From NCBI RefSeq assembly GCF_012570365.1, contig NZ_CP046208.1, positions 350,226 to 414,225 on the forward strand: DNA of 64,000 nucleotides. The letters are read 5' to 3'. The notes under the pieces were generated by a model that saw nothing but the letters and a program-made list of their open reading frames with translations, did no database searches and was not told where the DNA came from. Numbering within the stretch: the stretch's first letter is position 1; the number at the start of each line of letters is the position of its first letter. This document shows positions 9,607 through 19,954 of the stretch, piece by piece. Both the position numbers and the translations under genes were made by a program. This DNA is from Enterobacteriaceae endosymbiont of Donacia clavipes (GTDB lineage: Bacteria; Pseudomonadota; Gammaproteobacteria; Enterobacterales; Enterobacteriaceae).

Positions 9607-11154
9607 TTATTTTGTAATATTTTTTAATGAAAAATCTCTTACACGAAATTTTAATAAAAATAATATAAATATATATAATAAAAAAATGAATAAACAAATA
9701 CTTGATAAACAAAAAACACGTATTTTAAAAGAAGATAAAATTAACCATTTTTCAGAAATTATTTTTGAAATAAATAATAAAATTATACCTAAAAAAAATG
9801 TAATTATAGTAATACGAAGAAAAAAATTAAACCATCCAGATTCTGGTTTATATATATTTTTTTTAATTAATGTATTAAATAATAAAATAACATTTAAAAA
9901 TGCCGCAAAACATATAGATATAGGAAATCCTATATGATGTAAAAAAAATATAAATATAGGACTAATTAGTTGAGTAATAATTAAAACAAATATAGCAATT
10001 TTAACAGGAGTTTTTACATCTTGTCTTGCATAAAATCCTATAGCTAATACCTTAGCTATTATTAAAAAAATTAACCCTATAGAATATATAATAATATTTG
10101 TTTGTGTCATTAAAACGTCAAAATATGTAAATGCTCCGTATTGGAATAAAGCAATTAATAATGGCCTAGATAAAAAACCTAAAATTAACGAACTAGGTAT
10201 TATTAATAAAAAACATAAACGTAATCCTATATCCATTAATTTATTATATTCTTTTTCTTTATTTTGAGTAAAAGCATCAGTTAAAGAAGGTAATAATACT
10301 ATTGTTAATGCTATTCCAAACATACTTATAGGTAATTCCATTAATCGATCTGCATAATAAATCCAAGTAATAGATCCTGTAATTAAAAAAGATGAAAAAG
10401 CAGAATTAATTAATAAAGATATTTGTGCAGCAGTTACTCCAACAATAGCAGTACCCATTTTTTTTAAAACCCTTAACACACCTTCATCAAAAGTTTTAAA
10501 ATTAGGTAAAATTAACATATTTAATTTCTTTAAATAAATTAATTGATAAAAAATTTGTGATAGGCCTCCGATTAAAACAGCCCATACTAAAATTAATATT
10601 GGAGGTTGTAATATATTAGGAAATATTACTATTGATAATATCATACAAAGATTTAATAGAACAGGAGTAAATGCTGGGACAAAAAAATTTTTCCAAATAT
10701 TTAAAATTGAACTAGCTAATGATGATAAAGATATAAATAAAATATAAGGAAAAGTCATTTTTAATATTTTAGATGTAAGTTTTAATTTAAAATCTGTATT
10801 TACAAATCCAGGAGCAATAATAGAAATAATTAAAGAAGAAAATATTATTCCAAATAAAATTATTATAGAAAGTATTATTATTAACATACCTGATGTAGAA
10901 GAAATAAAATTTCTAGTATCTATTTTACTTCTTTTATTTTTATATTCAGCTAAAATTGGAGTAAATGCTTGAGAAAACGCTCCTTCAGCAAATATACGTC
11001 TTAATAAATTAGGTAATTTAAATGCTATAAAAAAAGAATCACTATAAATTCCAGCACCAAAAACTTTTGCAATAAGACTATCTCTAATAAAACCTAGTAA
11101 TCTAGAAAATAATGTTATTATACTAACTGTGGTTAATGATTTTAATAAATTCAT
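9607..11154 (-). CDS. murJ: Lipid II flippase MurJ
   Basis: Integral membrane MOP-family protein that flips lipid II across the inner membrane for peptidoglycan synthesis. 515 residues (E. coli 511) with about 14 hydrophobic segments. Family stretches include FSRLLGFIRDSLIAKVFGAG (with the conserved Arg), LPNLLRRIFAEGAFSQAF, YYADRLMELP, LPSL and FYARQDVKTPVKIA. No truncation. It stands alone between sufA and the divergent ribA. Confidence 0.96.
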   Translation of the reverse strand: MNLLKSLTTVSIITLFSRLLGFIRDSLIAKVFGAGIYSDSFFIAFKLPNLLRRIFAEGAFSQAFTPILAEYKNKRSKIDTRNFISSTSGMLIIILSIIILFGIIFSSLIISIIAPGFVNTDFKLKLTSKILKMTFPYILFISLSSLASSILNIWKNFFVPAFTPVLLNLCMILSIVIFPNILQPPILILVWAVLIGGLSQIFYQLIYLKKLNMLILPNFKTFDEGVLRVLKKMGTAIVGVTAAQISLLINSAFSSFLITGSITWIYYADRLMELPISMFGIALTIVLLPSLTDAFTQNKEKEYNKLMDIGLRLCFLLIIPSSLILGFLSRPLLIALFQYGAFTYFDVLMTQTNIIIYSIGLIFLIIAKVLAIGFYARQDVKTPVKIAIFVLIITQLISPIFIFFLHHIGFPISICFAAFLNVILLFNTLIKKNIYKPESGWFNFFLRITIITFFLGIILLFISKIISEKWLILSSFKIRVFCLSSICLFIFLLYIFILFLLKFRVRDFSLKNITK

Positions 11155-11305
11155 ATAATTCCTAAAAATAATAGTTTATTATATAAATAAATTATTTTTA
11201 TAAAAAATTCAATAAAATTAAATTTTTTCTTATATAAACAAATATTTTAAAAATTATTTTTTTGAATAAAGTATTAAAAATATTTATTTTTATAGGTATA
11301 ATTAA

Positions 11306-11896
11306 ATGAATATAAAAGAAATATCTAGAGCAATACTTCCAACAAAATGGGGAGAATTTATTATAGTAGGTTTTGAAGAAAAAGATACAGGTAATAATCA
11401 TATTGCATTAATACATGGTATAAAAAAAATATATAGAACTTCAATCATTTTGACAAGAATTCATTCGGAATGTTTAACAGGAGATACTTTTTTCAGCTTA
11501 CGTTGTGATTGTGGACTTCAACTAGAATCAGCATTAAATAAAATATCTAAAGAAAATTGTGGAATATTAATTTATCATAGACAAGAAGGAAGAAATATTG
11601 GTCTTTTAAATAAAATTAAAGCATATAATTTACAAGATAAAGGATTAGATACTGTAGAAGCAAATTATGAATTAGGTTTTCATGCAGATGAAAGAAATTT
11701 TCTTTCTTGTATTAATATATTAAAAATATTAGGTATTTTAAATATTAAATTATTAACTAATAATCCTTATAAAATTAATATTTTAAAAAAAAATGGTATA
11801 AATGTTATATGTAGAATTCCATTAATCACTGGACATAATATTAAAAATTATAAATATTTAAAAACTAAAAAATTAAAATTAGGACATTCATTATAA
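11306..11896 (+). CDS. ribA: GTP cyclohydrolase II
   Basis: First committed step of riboflavin synthesis: GTP to 2,5-diamino-6-ribosylamino-4-pyrimidinone phosphate. 196 residues, the same as E. coli RibA. The zinc ligands appear as HSECLTGD and LRCDCGLQL (three cysteines), and the GTP site as [21 protein letters not shown] and LLTNNPYKI follow. The gene is convergent with sbcB with only 5 bases between stops. Retention suggests riboflavin is made, possibly also for the host; other rib genes are not in the window. Confidence 0.96.
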   Translation: MNIKEISRAILPTKWGEFIIVGFEEKDTGNNHIALIHGIKKIYRTSIILTRIHSECLTGDTFFSLRCDCGLQLESALNKISKENCGILIYHRQEGRNIGLLNKIKAYNLQDKGLDTVEANYELGFHADERNFLSCINILKILGILNIKLLTNNPYKINILKKNGINVICRIPLITGHNIKNYKYLKTKKLKLGHSL

Positions 11897-11901
11897 AATA
11901 T

Positions 11902-13326
11902 TTAATAAAATTTTAATAAATTTTTTATATATTTTAATAGATTTTTTAAAACTGAAATTTGTTTATTACAAAGTTTTTTTTGTAATAATTTTTTAATTTC
12001 ATAAATATAATTGTCAAAAAATTTTTTATTAAAAATATTTTTTATATATATATTCCATGTTTTTTTTTCTGTTTTATTTAATGTAGATGGAAAATTTCTT
12101 GCTTTATATTTAAATAGTAATATACTAGCTCTTATATCTTTAAATATAAATTTATTTAAATTTATATTAATTTTTTTTTGATCATATATTTTTTTAAATT
12201 GTAATAAATCTTTAGTTGGAAAAAAATTTTTATATAGTTGGCCATCAACATTATAAATATTTGTTTTTTCATATTTTTGTTTAAAATTTAAAAAAACATA
12301 TTTTATAATTTTTTGTATTTTAAAAAAATTTTTTTTTAAAATAAGAAAATTTTTTATATAAAATAAAATTTTAAATTTTAAACGCTTAATATCTTTATCT
12401 CTCAAAATATTTATTGGAATTAATAAAGGAGACTTATTAAAATTAATAAGTTGTATATGAGAAAAAATATTTTTTTCATATTTTTTTGTATTTTTTTTAA
12501 TTTGTAAAAAATTATATACATTATTTATTAAATTATATGATATTAATACATTTTTATTTTTTGGATGCCAGAATAAAGGTGTAATACAATTAATATTATT
12601 ATTTTTATTTTTATAAATACTACTAATATGAACAAAAATTTGAATTTTTGATAAATCTATTTTTTTAATTAATTTTTTTTTATTACTATATTTTAAAAAA
12701 TATTCATATAATAATGGTTGTTTTTTTTTAATTAATTTAGTTACAGATATTGTGGTATAAACATCAGATAATGCATCATGAGCATTTTTATTATATGGAT
12801 TTTTTATATTATTTATATTAGCAATTTTTTCGAGATTAAATATTGGAATATTATCTATTTTAGGCCAATAAACACCATTTGGTCTTAAAACATAACAAGC
12901 TCTAACTAAAGATAATATATCCCAACGACTATTATTATTTTTCCAAGACCAATCATACGGATCGTAAAAATTACGATAGAATAAAAATCTACTAAATTCA
13001 TCATCAAAATTTATATTATTGTAACCTAAAATACAAGTATTAGGACATAAAAAAATTTTATTAATAATACTAGCAAATTCATATTCTGTTTTTCCTTTAA
13101 AATTTACTAAATCAGGACTTATATTATGAATAATCATAGATTTAGGTTCAGGTAGATAATCATTAGATAATTTACAATAAAGTATTATAGGTTTATCTAT
13201 AATTTCTAAATTAATATTAGTACGTATACAAGCAAATTGGGCAATTCTATCTTTAATAGGATTTAACCCAAAAGTTTCATAATCATAAAATAAAAAATTA
13301 AATTGTGATTTTTTTTTAATTAACAT
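11902..13326 (-). CDS. sbcB: Exodeoxyribonuclease I
   Basis: 3'-5' single-strand DNA exonuclease of recombination and mismatch repair. 474 residues (E. coli 475). DEDDh active site: FYDYETFG (Asp, Glu), LGYNNINFDDE (Asp), and NAHDALSDV (His, Asp). The SH3-like and C-terminal helical parts are Lys/Ile-drifted but still show VDGQLYKNFF and ARNFPSTLN. Kept together with recB and recD elsewhere in the window, which is more recombination machinery than many reduced symbionts carry. Confidence 0.95.
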   Translation of the reverse strand: MLIKKKSQFNFLFYDYETFGLNPIKDRIAQFACIRTNINLEIIDKPIILYCKLSNDYLPEPKSMIIHNISPDLVNFKGKTEYEFASIINKIFLCPNTCILGYNNINFDDEFSRFLFYRNFYDPYDWSWKNNNSRWDILSLVRACYVLRPNGVYWPKIDNIPIFNLEKIANINNIKNPYNKNAHDALSDVYTTISVTKLIKKKQPLLYEYFLKYSNKKKLIKKIDLSKIQIFVHISSIYKNKNNNINCITPLFWHPKNKNVLISYNLINNVYNFLQIKKNTKKYEKNIFSHIQLINFNKSPLLIPINILRDKDIKRLKFKILFYIKNFLILKKNFFKIQKIIKYVFLNFKQKYEKTNIYNVDGQLYKNFFPTKDLLQFKKIYDQKKININLNKFIFKDIRASILLFKYKARNFPSTLNKTEKKTWNIYIKNIFNKKFFDNYIYEIKKLLQKKLCNKQISVLKNLLKYIKNLLKFY

Positions 13327-13388
13327 AATATAATAATATTATTATATTATTATTGTTTTAACAATAATTATTATATTAACTATATTAT

Positions 13389-13475
13389 GGTGAGATGGCC
13401 GAGTGGTTGAAGGCGCATGCCTGGAAAGTATGTATATAATAAAATATATCAAGGGTTCGAATCCCTTTCTCACCA
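13389..13475 (+). tRNA. tRNA-Ser (anticodon GGA)
   Basis: A full cloverleaf with long class II variable arm. The acceptor stem GGTGAGA pairs with TCTCACC (13468-13474). The D-arm is GCCGAGTGGTTGAAGGC, the anticodon loop CTGGAAA puts GGA at 13423-13425, the T-arm is AAGGGTTCGAATCCCTT, and an AT-rich variable arm of about 20 bases lies between. It reads UCC/UCU serine codons. The discriminator base is A (13475) rather than the usual bacterial tRNA-Ser G, and CCA is not encoded, so a CCA-adding enzyme is required. Confidence 0.95.
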
Positions 13476-13539
13476 AAATATATTTATTTTTTTTAAATAA
13501 TTAATATTAATTAATAATTATGTGTGAAAGAAGTAAAGT

Positions 13540-14106
13540 ATGTTAAGTACGAATATAATTAAAATAATAAATCATTATGGTTATATAATTATATTATTAA
13601 GTTCTCTTATTGAGTGGGAAACTTTTATTATAATTGCTGGTATACTTGCTCATAAAAAAATTTTATTTTTAAATAAAATTATAATTATTACTATATTAGG
13701 ATTAATCATAAGTAATCAATTATTATTTTATATAGGAAAAAAATATAGTAAAATTTTTTTATTTTTTTTTAAAAATTATAAATATAAAATTAAAAAATAT
13801 CATGATATTATTTTTAATTATCCATATATATTTATTATTACAAAATTTATTTATGGTTTTAGATTAATAAGTCCCGTTATTATGGGTATTGTAAAAATTT
13901 CTTACTTAAAATTTTTTTTATTAAATATTATTAGTTCTATAATTTGGACTATATTTTTTATAATGATAGGATATTTTTTTGGTGAAATTATTTTTATTTG
14001 GATAAAAGATTTTACTAAAATTATTAAATATTTTATATATTTTTCTTTGTTACTAATAATAATTCGATTTTTATATAAAATTATAAAAAATATTTTTAAT
14101 ATATAA
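13540..14106 (+). CDS. yohD: DedA-family membrane protein, YohD-like
   Basis: Small inner-membrane protein of the DedA (SNARE-associated/VTT) family; members recycle undecaprenyl phosphate or other lipids across the membrane. 188 residues, close to E. coli YohD (192). Aligned blocks are NHYGYIIILLSSLIEWETF (conserved Glu), LIISNQLLFYIGKKY, and FIYGFRLISPVIMGI with the family Arg in the GFR motif. Five or six hydrophobic segments, no signal peptide. GAAAG upstream of the ATG may serve as ribosome binding site. The exact subfamily is less certain than the family. Confidence 0.85.
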   Translation: MLSTNIIKIINHYGYIIILLSSLIEWETFIIIAGILAHKKILFLNKIIIITILGLIISNQLLFYIGKKYSKIFLFFFKNYKYKIKKYHDIIFNYPYIFIITKFIYGFRLISPVIMGIVKISYLKFFLLNIISSIIWTIFFIMIGYFFGEIIFIWIKDFTKIIKYFIYFSLLLIIIRFLYKIIKNIFNI

Positions 14107-14124
14107 ATTATACTTAATTTTTAA

Positions 14125-15597
14125 TTAAATATATTTTTCAATAATCTGAATAATAATTTTAGGATAAAAACCTAAAAAAATAGTAATTATTGCTAACAAA
14201 AACATTAATTTTTTAATAAAAATATAAAAATTATTATTTTTAATTTTACTTAAATAAGTATTTTTATTAATTTTAGATGGTATTAAATACATACTAATAA
14301 TTATACGTAAATAATAATATAATCCTATAGCACTTCCTATAATAATAGTACTAGTTAAATACCATAATCCAATTTTTATACTTAATATTATTAAGTAAAA
14401 TTTAGATATAAAACCAATAGTAATCGGAATACCAGCCAGAGATAATAACATGATTGTTAATATTAAAGTAAGTTCAGAATCATACCAAAATAATCCACGA
14501 TAATAATATAATTTATCTGTATGTCTTACATCTTGGTTAAGACTAGATATTATACTCATAATACCTAAAATACTTAAATTATTTATTATATAACTAATAA
14601 TGTATATAAACATCATTTCTAATGAAAATATATGTGTTATATATATCTGATTATAAATTAAAATTACAAACATATACCCCATTTGAGCTATAGATGAATA
14701 ACCTAATATACGTTTAATATTATTTTTTGTAATAGCAGCCATGATATTACCAAATATTATTGATAATATTGATAATAAAATTAATATTTTATATAGAAAA
14801 AATCTATTATTATTAATTTGTGAAAAATAAATTAAAAATTTTACTAAAAATATAAAAATAGATGATTTACTAAATGTGGTTAAAAACATTGTAACAGGCA
14901 TTGATGAACCTTGATATACATCAGGAGTCCATAAATGAAAAGGGACTATTGATAATTTAAAACCTAAACTTGTTAAAATTAAAAATATTCCAATTGTAGA
15001 TAAATATTTTATTGAATGTATATTATAAAAATAATGATTTATTAAATAAATAAAATTTAAATTACCATAATCTAAGTAAATAAAAGATATTCCAAGTATT
15101 AAAAATGATGACGATATTGTAGATAAAATTATATACTTAATACTGGCTTCTAATGAATATTTTGATTTAATTTGATAACCTATTAATCCACACATAGGAA
15201 TAGATATTAATTCAATTCCTATTAACATAGAAATAAAATTATTTGAATAAATTAATACCATACTTCCTAAAGTAGATATTATTATTAATAAATAAAATTC
15301 ATCTTTATTACATTTTAAAGAAGATAACCAAATATATGATATTAAACAAGTTAAAATATTGTTAACTAACAGTAAAATAATATAAAAAAACGAATAATTA
15401 TCTTTTAAAAATAAATAATTTTTTGTAAAATTAATATCTTTTGTATAAATAATAGATATTATAGTTAATATAAATCCTAAAACTGTAATAATTAAACTTG
15501 TTAAATTATTTCTTTTAATTGATATTTTCATTAAAAGGATAATTAATAAGAAAATTATAATAATAAATGGTACTAATACTACCAGTATTTTAGTCAT
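14125..15597 (-). CDS. nuoN: NADH-quinone oxidoreductase subunit N
   Basis: Antiporter-like proton-pumping subunit of complex I, inner membrane. 490 residues (E. coli 485), about 14 membrane helices. Conserved stretches: SIPMCGLIGYQ (with the discontinuous-helix Glu just before, GIELIS), SLEASIKYI (the key Lys follows in AS-IKYI), FKLSIVPFHLWTPDVYQGSSMPV, and GYSSIAQMGYM. Last gene of the nuo operon, convergent with the DedA gene. Confidence 0.96.
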   Translation of the reverse strand: MTKILVVLVPFIIIIFLLIILLMKISIKRNNLTSLIITVLGFILTIISIIYTKDINFTKNYLFLKDNYSFFYIILLLVNNILTCLISYIWLSSLKCNKDEFYLLIIISTLGSMVLIYSNNFISMLIGIELISIPMCGLIGYQIKSKYSLEASIKYIILSTISSSFLILGISFIYLDYGNLNFIYLINHYFYNIHSIKYLSTIGIFLILTSLGFKLSIVPFHLWTPDVYQGSSMPVTMFLTTFSKSSIFIFLVKFLIYFSQINNNRFFLYKILILLSILSIIFGNIMAAITKNNIKRILGYSSIAQMGYMFVILIYNQIYITHIFSLEMMFIYIISYIINNLSILGIMSIISSLNQDVRHTDKLYYYRGLFWYDSELTLILTIMLLSLAGIPITIGFISKFYLIILSIKIGLWYLTSTIIIGSAIGLYYYLRIIISMYLIPSKINKNTYLSKIKNNNFYIFIKKLMFLLAIITIFLGFYPKIIIQIIEKYI

Positions 15598-15656
15598 AAA
15601 TAAATTCTATTTTTAAATAAATTTTTTTAAACTATAAAATAATTTTTTATTCGTAA

Positions 15657-17162
15657 TTAAATAATTCTATTAACTATATTATTAATAGTATTATTTGATA
15701 TATTTAAAATAAATTGTGGATAAAATCCTATAATTAACAATAAAATTATTAGTGTAAAAAGAATAATTTTTTCTCTTAAACATATATCATGTGTTAAAAT
15801 TAACATTTTAGTTTTAGATCCATAAAAAATTTTTTGTATCATATTTAATGAATAAATACTAGAAAATAATAAACTAAATGCAGCAATACTAGCAAAAATT
15901 GGATAAGTATTAAAAATACCTAATAGAATTAAAAATTCTCCTATAAAATTTCCAGTTCCAGGAATACCAATACTTGCTAAAGCAAAAAATAAAAATGATC
16001 CTGGTAATATATTTATATAATTCCATATACCTCCCATTAATTTAATATTTCTAGTTTTTAATTTTTCATATATTTGTCCACAAAGAATAAATTGAGCAGA
16101 TGCACAAATACCATGAGATATCATTTGTATAATAACACCTTGATAAGCTATTTTATTATTACCATAAATACCCATTAATATAAACCCCATATGGGATATA
16201 GAAGTATATGCTATAATTTTTTTTATATCAGTTTGAGTACAAGCCATTAAACATCCATAAAATATACCTATTATACCTAATAATATAGCAATAAAAGAAA
16301 ATTTTAAAGATGACATAGGAAATAATGGCAAAATAAATCTTAATAAACCATAAGCTGCTGTTTTTAATAAAATTCCAGCAAGATCTACCGAACCAGCTGT
16401 TGGTGCTTGGCTATGTGCATCTGGTAACCATCCATGAAATGGAATTATAGGCATTTTTACAGCAAAAGCAATAAAAAAAGATAACATTAATAAAAATTCT
16501 GTTTTTATATTTATATGAGTATTTAATAAAATATTATAATCAAAAGTTAATTTTCCAGTGATTGTTTGGTTTAAAAATACTAATGATAAAATTCCAAATA
16601 ACATCAATAATCCACTAGATTGTGTATAAATAAAAAATTTAGTAGCTGCCTTAATTCTACTATAACCTTTTTTTATGTTTTGATGCCCCCATAAAGATAT
16701 TAGAAAATACATAGGTATTAACATAATTTCCCAAAATAAAAAAAATAAAAACATATCTGCAGATAAAAATACACCAATAACACCACTTAGTATCCATAAT
16801 AAATTTAAATGGAAAAATCCATGCCATTTTTTAATTTCATTCCAAGAACATAAAACAGCCATTATACCTAATAAGCCAGTAAGACTAATCATTAATAATG
16901 ATAATCCATCTATTGCTAAATGAAAACTTATTCCAAAATTAGGAATCCAATTTAACATAAATTCTGATATCCATAAAGGATATAATAATATTTTTTGATT
17001 AAAATAATGTAAATTTAAAATATATTCAAAAATTGATAAAATAAAAACACAACTAATAGAAATTAAAGCAATCCAACGAGGTATTTTAAAATATATTTTT
17101 TCACTTTGCCAACAAATAATTCCACTAATAAATGGAATTAATATTAACCATGGTAGTAACAT
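15657..17162 (-). CDS. nuoM: NADH-quinone oxidoreductase subunit M
   Basis: Antiporter-like proton-pumping membrane subunit. 501 residues (E. coli 509). Shows FFLFWEIMLIPMYFLI with the essential Glu, AATKFFIYT with the channel Lys, the quinone/antiporter signature PFHGWLPDAHSQAPTAGSV, and AYTSISHMGF. Fourteen hydrophobic segments. About 60 bases separate it from nuoL and from nuoN. Confidence 0.97.
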   Translation of the reverse strand: MLLPWLILIPFISGIICWQSEKIYFKIPRWIALISISCVFILSIFEYILNLHYFNQKILLYPLWISEFMLNWIPNFGISFHLAIDGLSLLMISLTGLLGIMAVLCSWNEIKKWHGFFHLNLLWILSGVIGVFLSADMFLFFLFWEIMLIPMYFLISLWGHQNIKKGYSRIKAATKFFIYTQSSGLLMLFGILSLVFLNQTITGKLTFDYNILLNTHINIKTEFLLMLSFFIAFAVKMPIIPFHGWLPDAHSQAPTAGSVDLAGILLKTAAYGLLRFILPLFPMSSLKFSFIAILLGIIGIFYGCLMACTQTDIKKIIAYTSISHMGFILMGIYGNNKIAYQGVIIQMISHGICASAQFILCGQIYEKLKTRNIKLMGGIWNYINILPGSFLFFALASIGIPGTGNFIGEFLILLGIFNTYPIFASIAAFSLLFSSIYSLNMIQKIFYGSKTKMLILTHDICLREKIILFTLIILLLIIGFYPQFILNISNNTINNIVNRII

Positions 17163-17223
17163 AAATAAAATTTCCTAATTATCTTTTTTATAATTTTATA
17201 CATAAATTTTAATTTTTAAATTA

Positions 17224-19098
17224 TTAATAATATATATGAATTAATATTATTAAATATAATAATATTAAAATTATTCCTAAATACATTAATGATATATACC
17301 AACGTATGTATCCATTTTCACTTATTAATAAGATTTTTCCTATTTGATTTATCGTTTTTATTACTAAATAATTAATAAATTTTGATATAGGATCATCTTT
17401 TATAATTGATAAAATTTTTATAAAATTATTAATAAAAATTTTTTCATAAATAAAGTCTATATAACATCCATTTAAAAAAAAATAGTTTATAAAAAAAAGT
17501 TTATTAAAATAATTTTTATTAATTTTTTTAAAAATAAAAATATTCTTATTATATAATTTATATAATAAAAAACTAATCATTGATATTATTATAGATGTAA
17601 TTTTTATTATAAAAAGATAATTATTATTAATTAATAATATTTTGTTAGGTAATAAAAAATTATTTTTTATTGGTAGTAATTTTATTCCTATAAAACTTGA
17701 TAATATACTTAGTATAAGTAAAGGAAAATCATGTATTAATTTATTATCTTTTATAAGATTAGGAATAACATTATTTTTTTTATAAGAAATTATATAAACC
17801 ATACGTATAGTATATAAAGAAGTAAAAAAACTACCTATTATACTAGTAATAAACAATAAATTATGTTGTTTTGCTATAATTTCATAAAGAATTTTTTCTT
17901 TAGTAAATCCACTTATAGTTAAGAAAGGAAAAGATAATAAAGATATTGCACCAAATAAAAAACAATAATATATGAAAGGAAAATATTTTTTTATTTTTCC
18001 TATTTTTAATATATTTTGTTCATTTTTATATGAAAAAATAATAGATGCAACACATAAAAATAATAATGCTTTAAAAAAAGCATGAGAAATAACATGAAAT
18101 AAAGCGGCATTCCATGAATTAATACCTAATGCTAAAAACATATATCCGATTTGACTCATAGTAGAATAAGCTAAGATATGTTTAATATTATTTTGAACTA
18201 ATGCACAACAACCAGATAATAATATTGTTATTGAACCAATTATACTAATTAAAAATAGTATATTATTATTCATTAAAAATAGTATATTATTACGTAAAAT
18301 TAAATAAATTCCAGCTGTAACCATAGTAGCAGCATGTATTAAAGCTGATGAAGGAGTAGGTCCAACCATAGCATTTATTAACCAAGTATTTAAAGGAAAT
18401 TGAGCAGATTTTCCTATTGCACCTATAATTAACATTATAGATATTATTTTTAAATAATATGATTTATAAAAAATATTAGATGATAAAATTAATAATGATA
18501 TTTTAGAAAAATTAAAAGTATGAAATATTTTAAATATTAAAAATATACCAATAATTAAAAAAACATCGCTAAAACGAGTTATTAAAAATGTTTTAATAGC
18601 TGATATTCCATTAAAACTTTTTTTATAAAAAAAACCAATTAGTAAATATGAGCAAACACCGACTCCTTCCCATCCAAAAAACATTAAAACAAAATTATCT
18701 GCTAAAATTAATAATGTCATACTTGCAATAAATAAATTTGTATATGCAAAAAATCTAGAATACCCTTCTTCATTTTTCATATACCAAATAGAAAATATAT
18801 GTATAAAAAAACCTATCCATGTCGTAATAAATAACATAATTAAAGATAACATATCTAAATAAAGACTAACATCAATATGTAAATTATCAATTTTCAATAT
18901 TTGCCATAAACATTGTCTATATGATAAAAAATTATTATGATAGAATATAAAACTTATAATTAATGTAATAATTGAACTTATTCCTACAAAACTAACTCCA
19001 ATTATTGAAATTTGAATTTTATTTAAATAGATTGAAAATAAGGATAATATTAAAAAACTGATTAATGGCATTAAAATAATTAAAAAAAGAAATTTCAT
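17224..19098 (-). CDS. nuoL: NADH-quinone oxidoreductase subunit L
   Basis: Largest antiporter-like subunit, ending in the long lateral helix that spans the membrane arm of complex I. 624 residues (E. coli 613). Landmarks: FFGWEGVGVCSYLLIGF (conserved Glu), SAIKTFLITRFSD, FPLNTWLINAMVGPTPSSAL, and AYSTMSQIGYM. The C-terminal third, carrying the lateral helix, is Asn/Ile/Lys-rich and diverged but not shortened. It overlaps nuoK by 4 bases (ATGA). Confidence 0.97.
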   Translation of the reverse strand: MKFLFLIILMPLISFLILSLFSIYLNKIQISIIGVSFVGISSIITLIISFIFYHNNFLSYRQCLWQILKIDNLHIDVSLYLDMLSLIMLFITTWIGFFIHIFSIWYMKNEEGYSRFFAYTNLFIASMTLLILADNFVLMFFGWEGVGVCSYLLIGFFYKKSFNGISAIKTFLITRFSDVFLIIGIFLIFKIFHTFNFSKISLLILSSNIFYKSYYLKIISIMLIIGAIGKSAQFPLNTWLINAMVGPTPSSALIHAATMVTAGIYLILRNNILFLMNNNILFLISIIGSITILLSGCCALVQNNIKHILAYSTMSQIGYMFLALGINSWNAALFHVISHAFFKALLFLCVASIIFSYKNEQNILKIGKIKKYFPFIYYCFLFGAISLLSFPFLTISGFTKEKILYEIIAKQHNLLFITSIIGSFFTSLYTIRMVYIISYKKNNVIPNLIKDNKLIHDFPLLILSILSSFIGIKLLPIKNNFLLPNKILLINNNYLFIIKITSIIISMISFLLYKLYNKNIFIFKKINKNYFNKLFFINYFFLNGCYIDFIYEKIFINNFIKILSIIKDDPISKFINYLVIKTINQIGKILLISENGYIRWYISLMYLGIILILLYLIILIHIYY

Positions 19099-19397
19099 CC
19101 ATTCATCTCACTAATTGAATCAATATTAATTGTATTATTATAATAATATAATTTTATTAATAAAATTAAACTTATACAAGTTTCTATAGCTGATATACTA
19201 ATTGATATTATATACATAATTTCTCCTTCTGTTTGTTTCCAATAATTACCAGAAACTATACATGATAATACAGCTGAGTTTATCATTATATCAGTAAAAA
19301 TTAAAATATATAATATATTACGTCTAATAATTATTCCTGTTAATCCAATAGTAAATATTATAACTATAAATGTTAAAACATAATGTAAAGGTATCAT
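19095..19397 (-). CDS. nuoK: NADH-quinone oxidoreductase subunit K
   Basis: Small three-helix membrane subunit at the base of the proton path. Exactly 100 residues, like E. coli NuoK. The family start MIPLHYVL is kept, as are the two essential membrane glutamates (in EGEIMYIISISISAIETCISL, read at the first and later Glu). It is translationally coupled to nuoL through a 4-base overlap. Confidence 0.95.
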   Translation of the reverse strand: MIPLHYVLTFIVIIFTIGLTGIIIRRNILYILIFTDIMINSAVLSCIVSGNYWKQTEGEIMYIISISISAIETCISLILLIKLYYYNNTINIDSISEMNG

Positions 19398-19434
19398 TTT
19401 ATTTTCTTTTATTTTTAAATTTTTAGTAAAAATA

Positions 19435-19935
19435 TTAATTATTTTTTTGCTTTCCTATATGTAAAACAATAATTACACCAGATAATAATAATATTGAAAT
19501 TAATTCTACAATAATTTTATATTTTGTAAATAAATTTATACCTATATTTTTAATATTAACAAAATTATAAATTATATATTTTTTATCACATAAATTTTTA
19601 AAAATATAAAATACAATTATTAAAAATAATAAGGTTAAAATTATAAGAATAATTAAAAATGATAATTTTTTAAATAAATAATATTTTTCTTCTAATTCAA
19701 CTTTTTTATAATTTAATAACATTAATACAAAAATAAATAATATAAGAATAGCTCCTGCATATATAATAATTTCTAGTGCTCCTGCAAAATAATCACCTAA
19801 AAGAAAAAACATACATGATATTGAAATTAATGAAATTAAAAAATATATTAATGTATAAATAGGATTAACACTTATAATTATAAAACATGTAAAAATTATT
19901 GATATAAACTCTAATATATAAAATATTTTTTCCAT
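19435..19935 (-). CDS. nuoJ: NADH-quinone oxidoreductase subunit J
   Basis: Five-helix membrane subunit linking the quinone module to the antiporters. 166 residues, about 18 fewer than E. coli NuoJ (184), the loss being near the C-terminus. The conserved third helix reads GDYFAGALEIIIYAGAILILF with its pi-bulge Tyr/Gly, and the last helix is followed by HIGKQKNN. Position between nuoI and nuoK supports the call. Confidence 0.94.
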   Translation of the reverse strand: MEKIFYILEFISIIFTCFIIISVNPIYTLIYFLISLISISCMFFLLGDYFAGALEIIIYAGAILILFIFVLMLLNYKKVELEEKYYLFKKLSFLIILIILTLLFLIIVFYIFKNLCDKKYIIYNFVNIKNIGINLFTKYKIIVELISILLLSGVIIVLHIGKQKNN

Positions 19936-19954
19936 AAAATACCCTTAATTTAAA

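Noticed and set aside
9686-9937. Plus-strand frame inside murJ
   Set aside because: Antisense to membrane-protein codons of a full-length murJ; no homology.
13358-13386. TTAACA-N17-TATATT as promoter of tRNA-Ser
   Set aside because: The -10 would put the transcription start inside the tRNA; a chance match in A/T-rich DNA.
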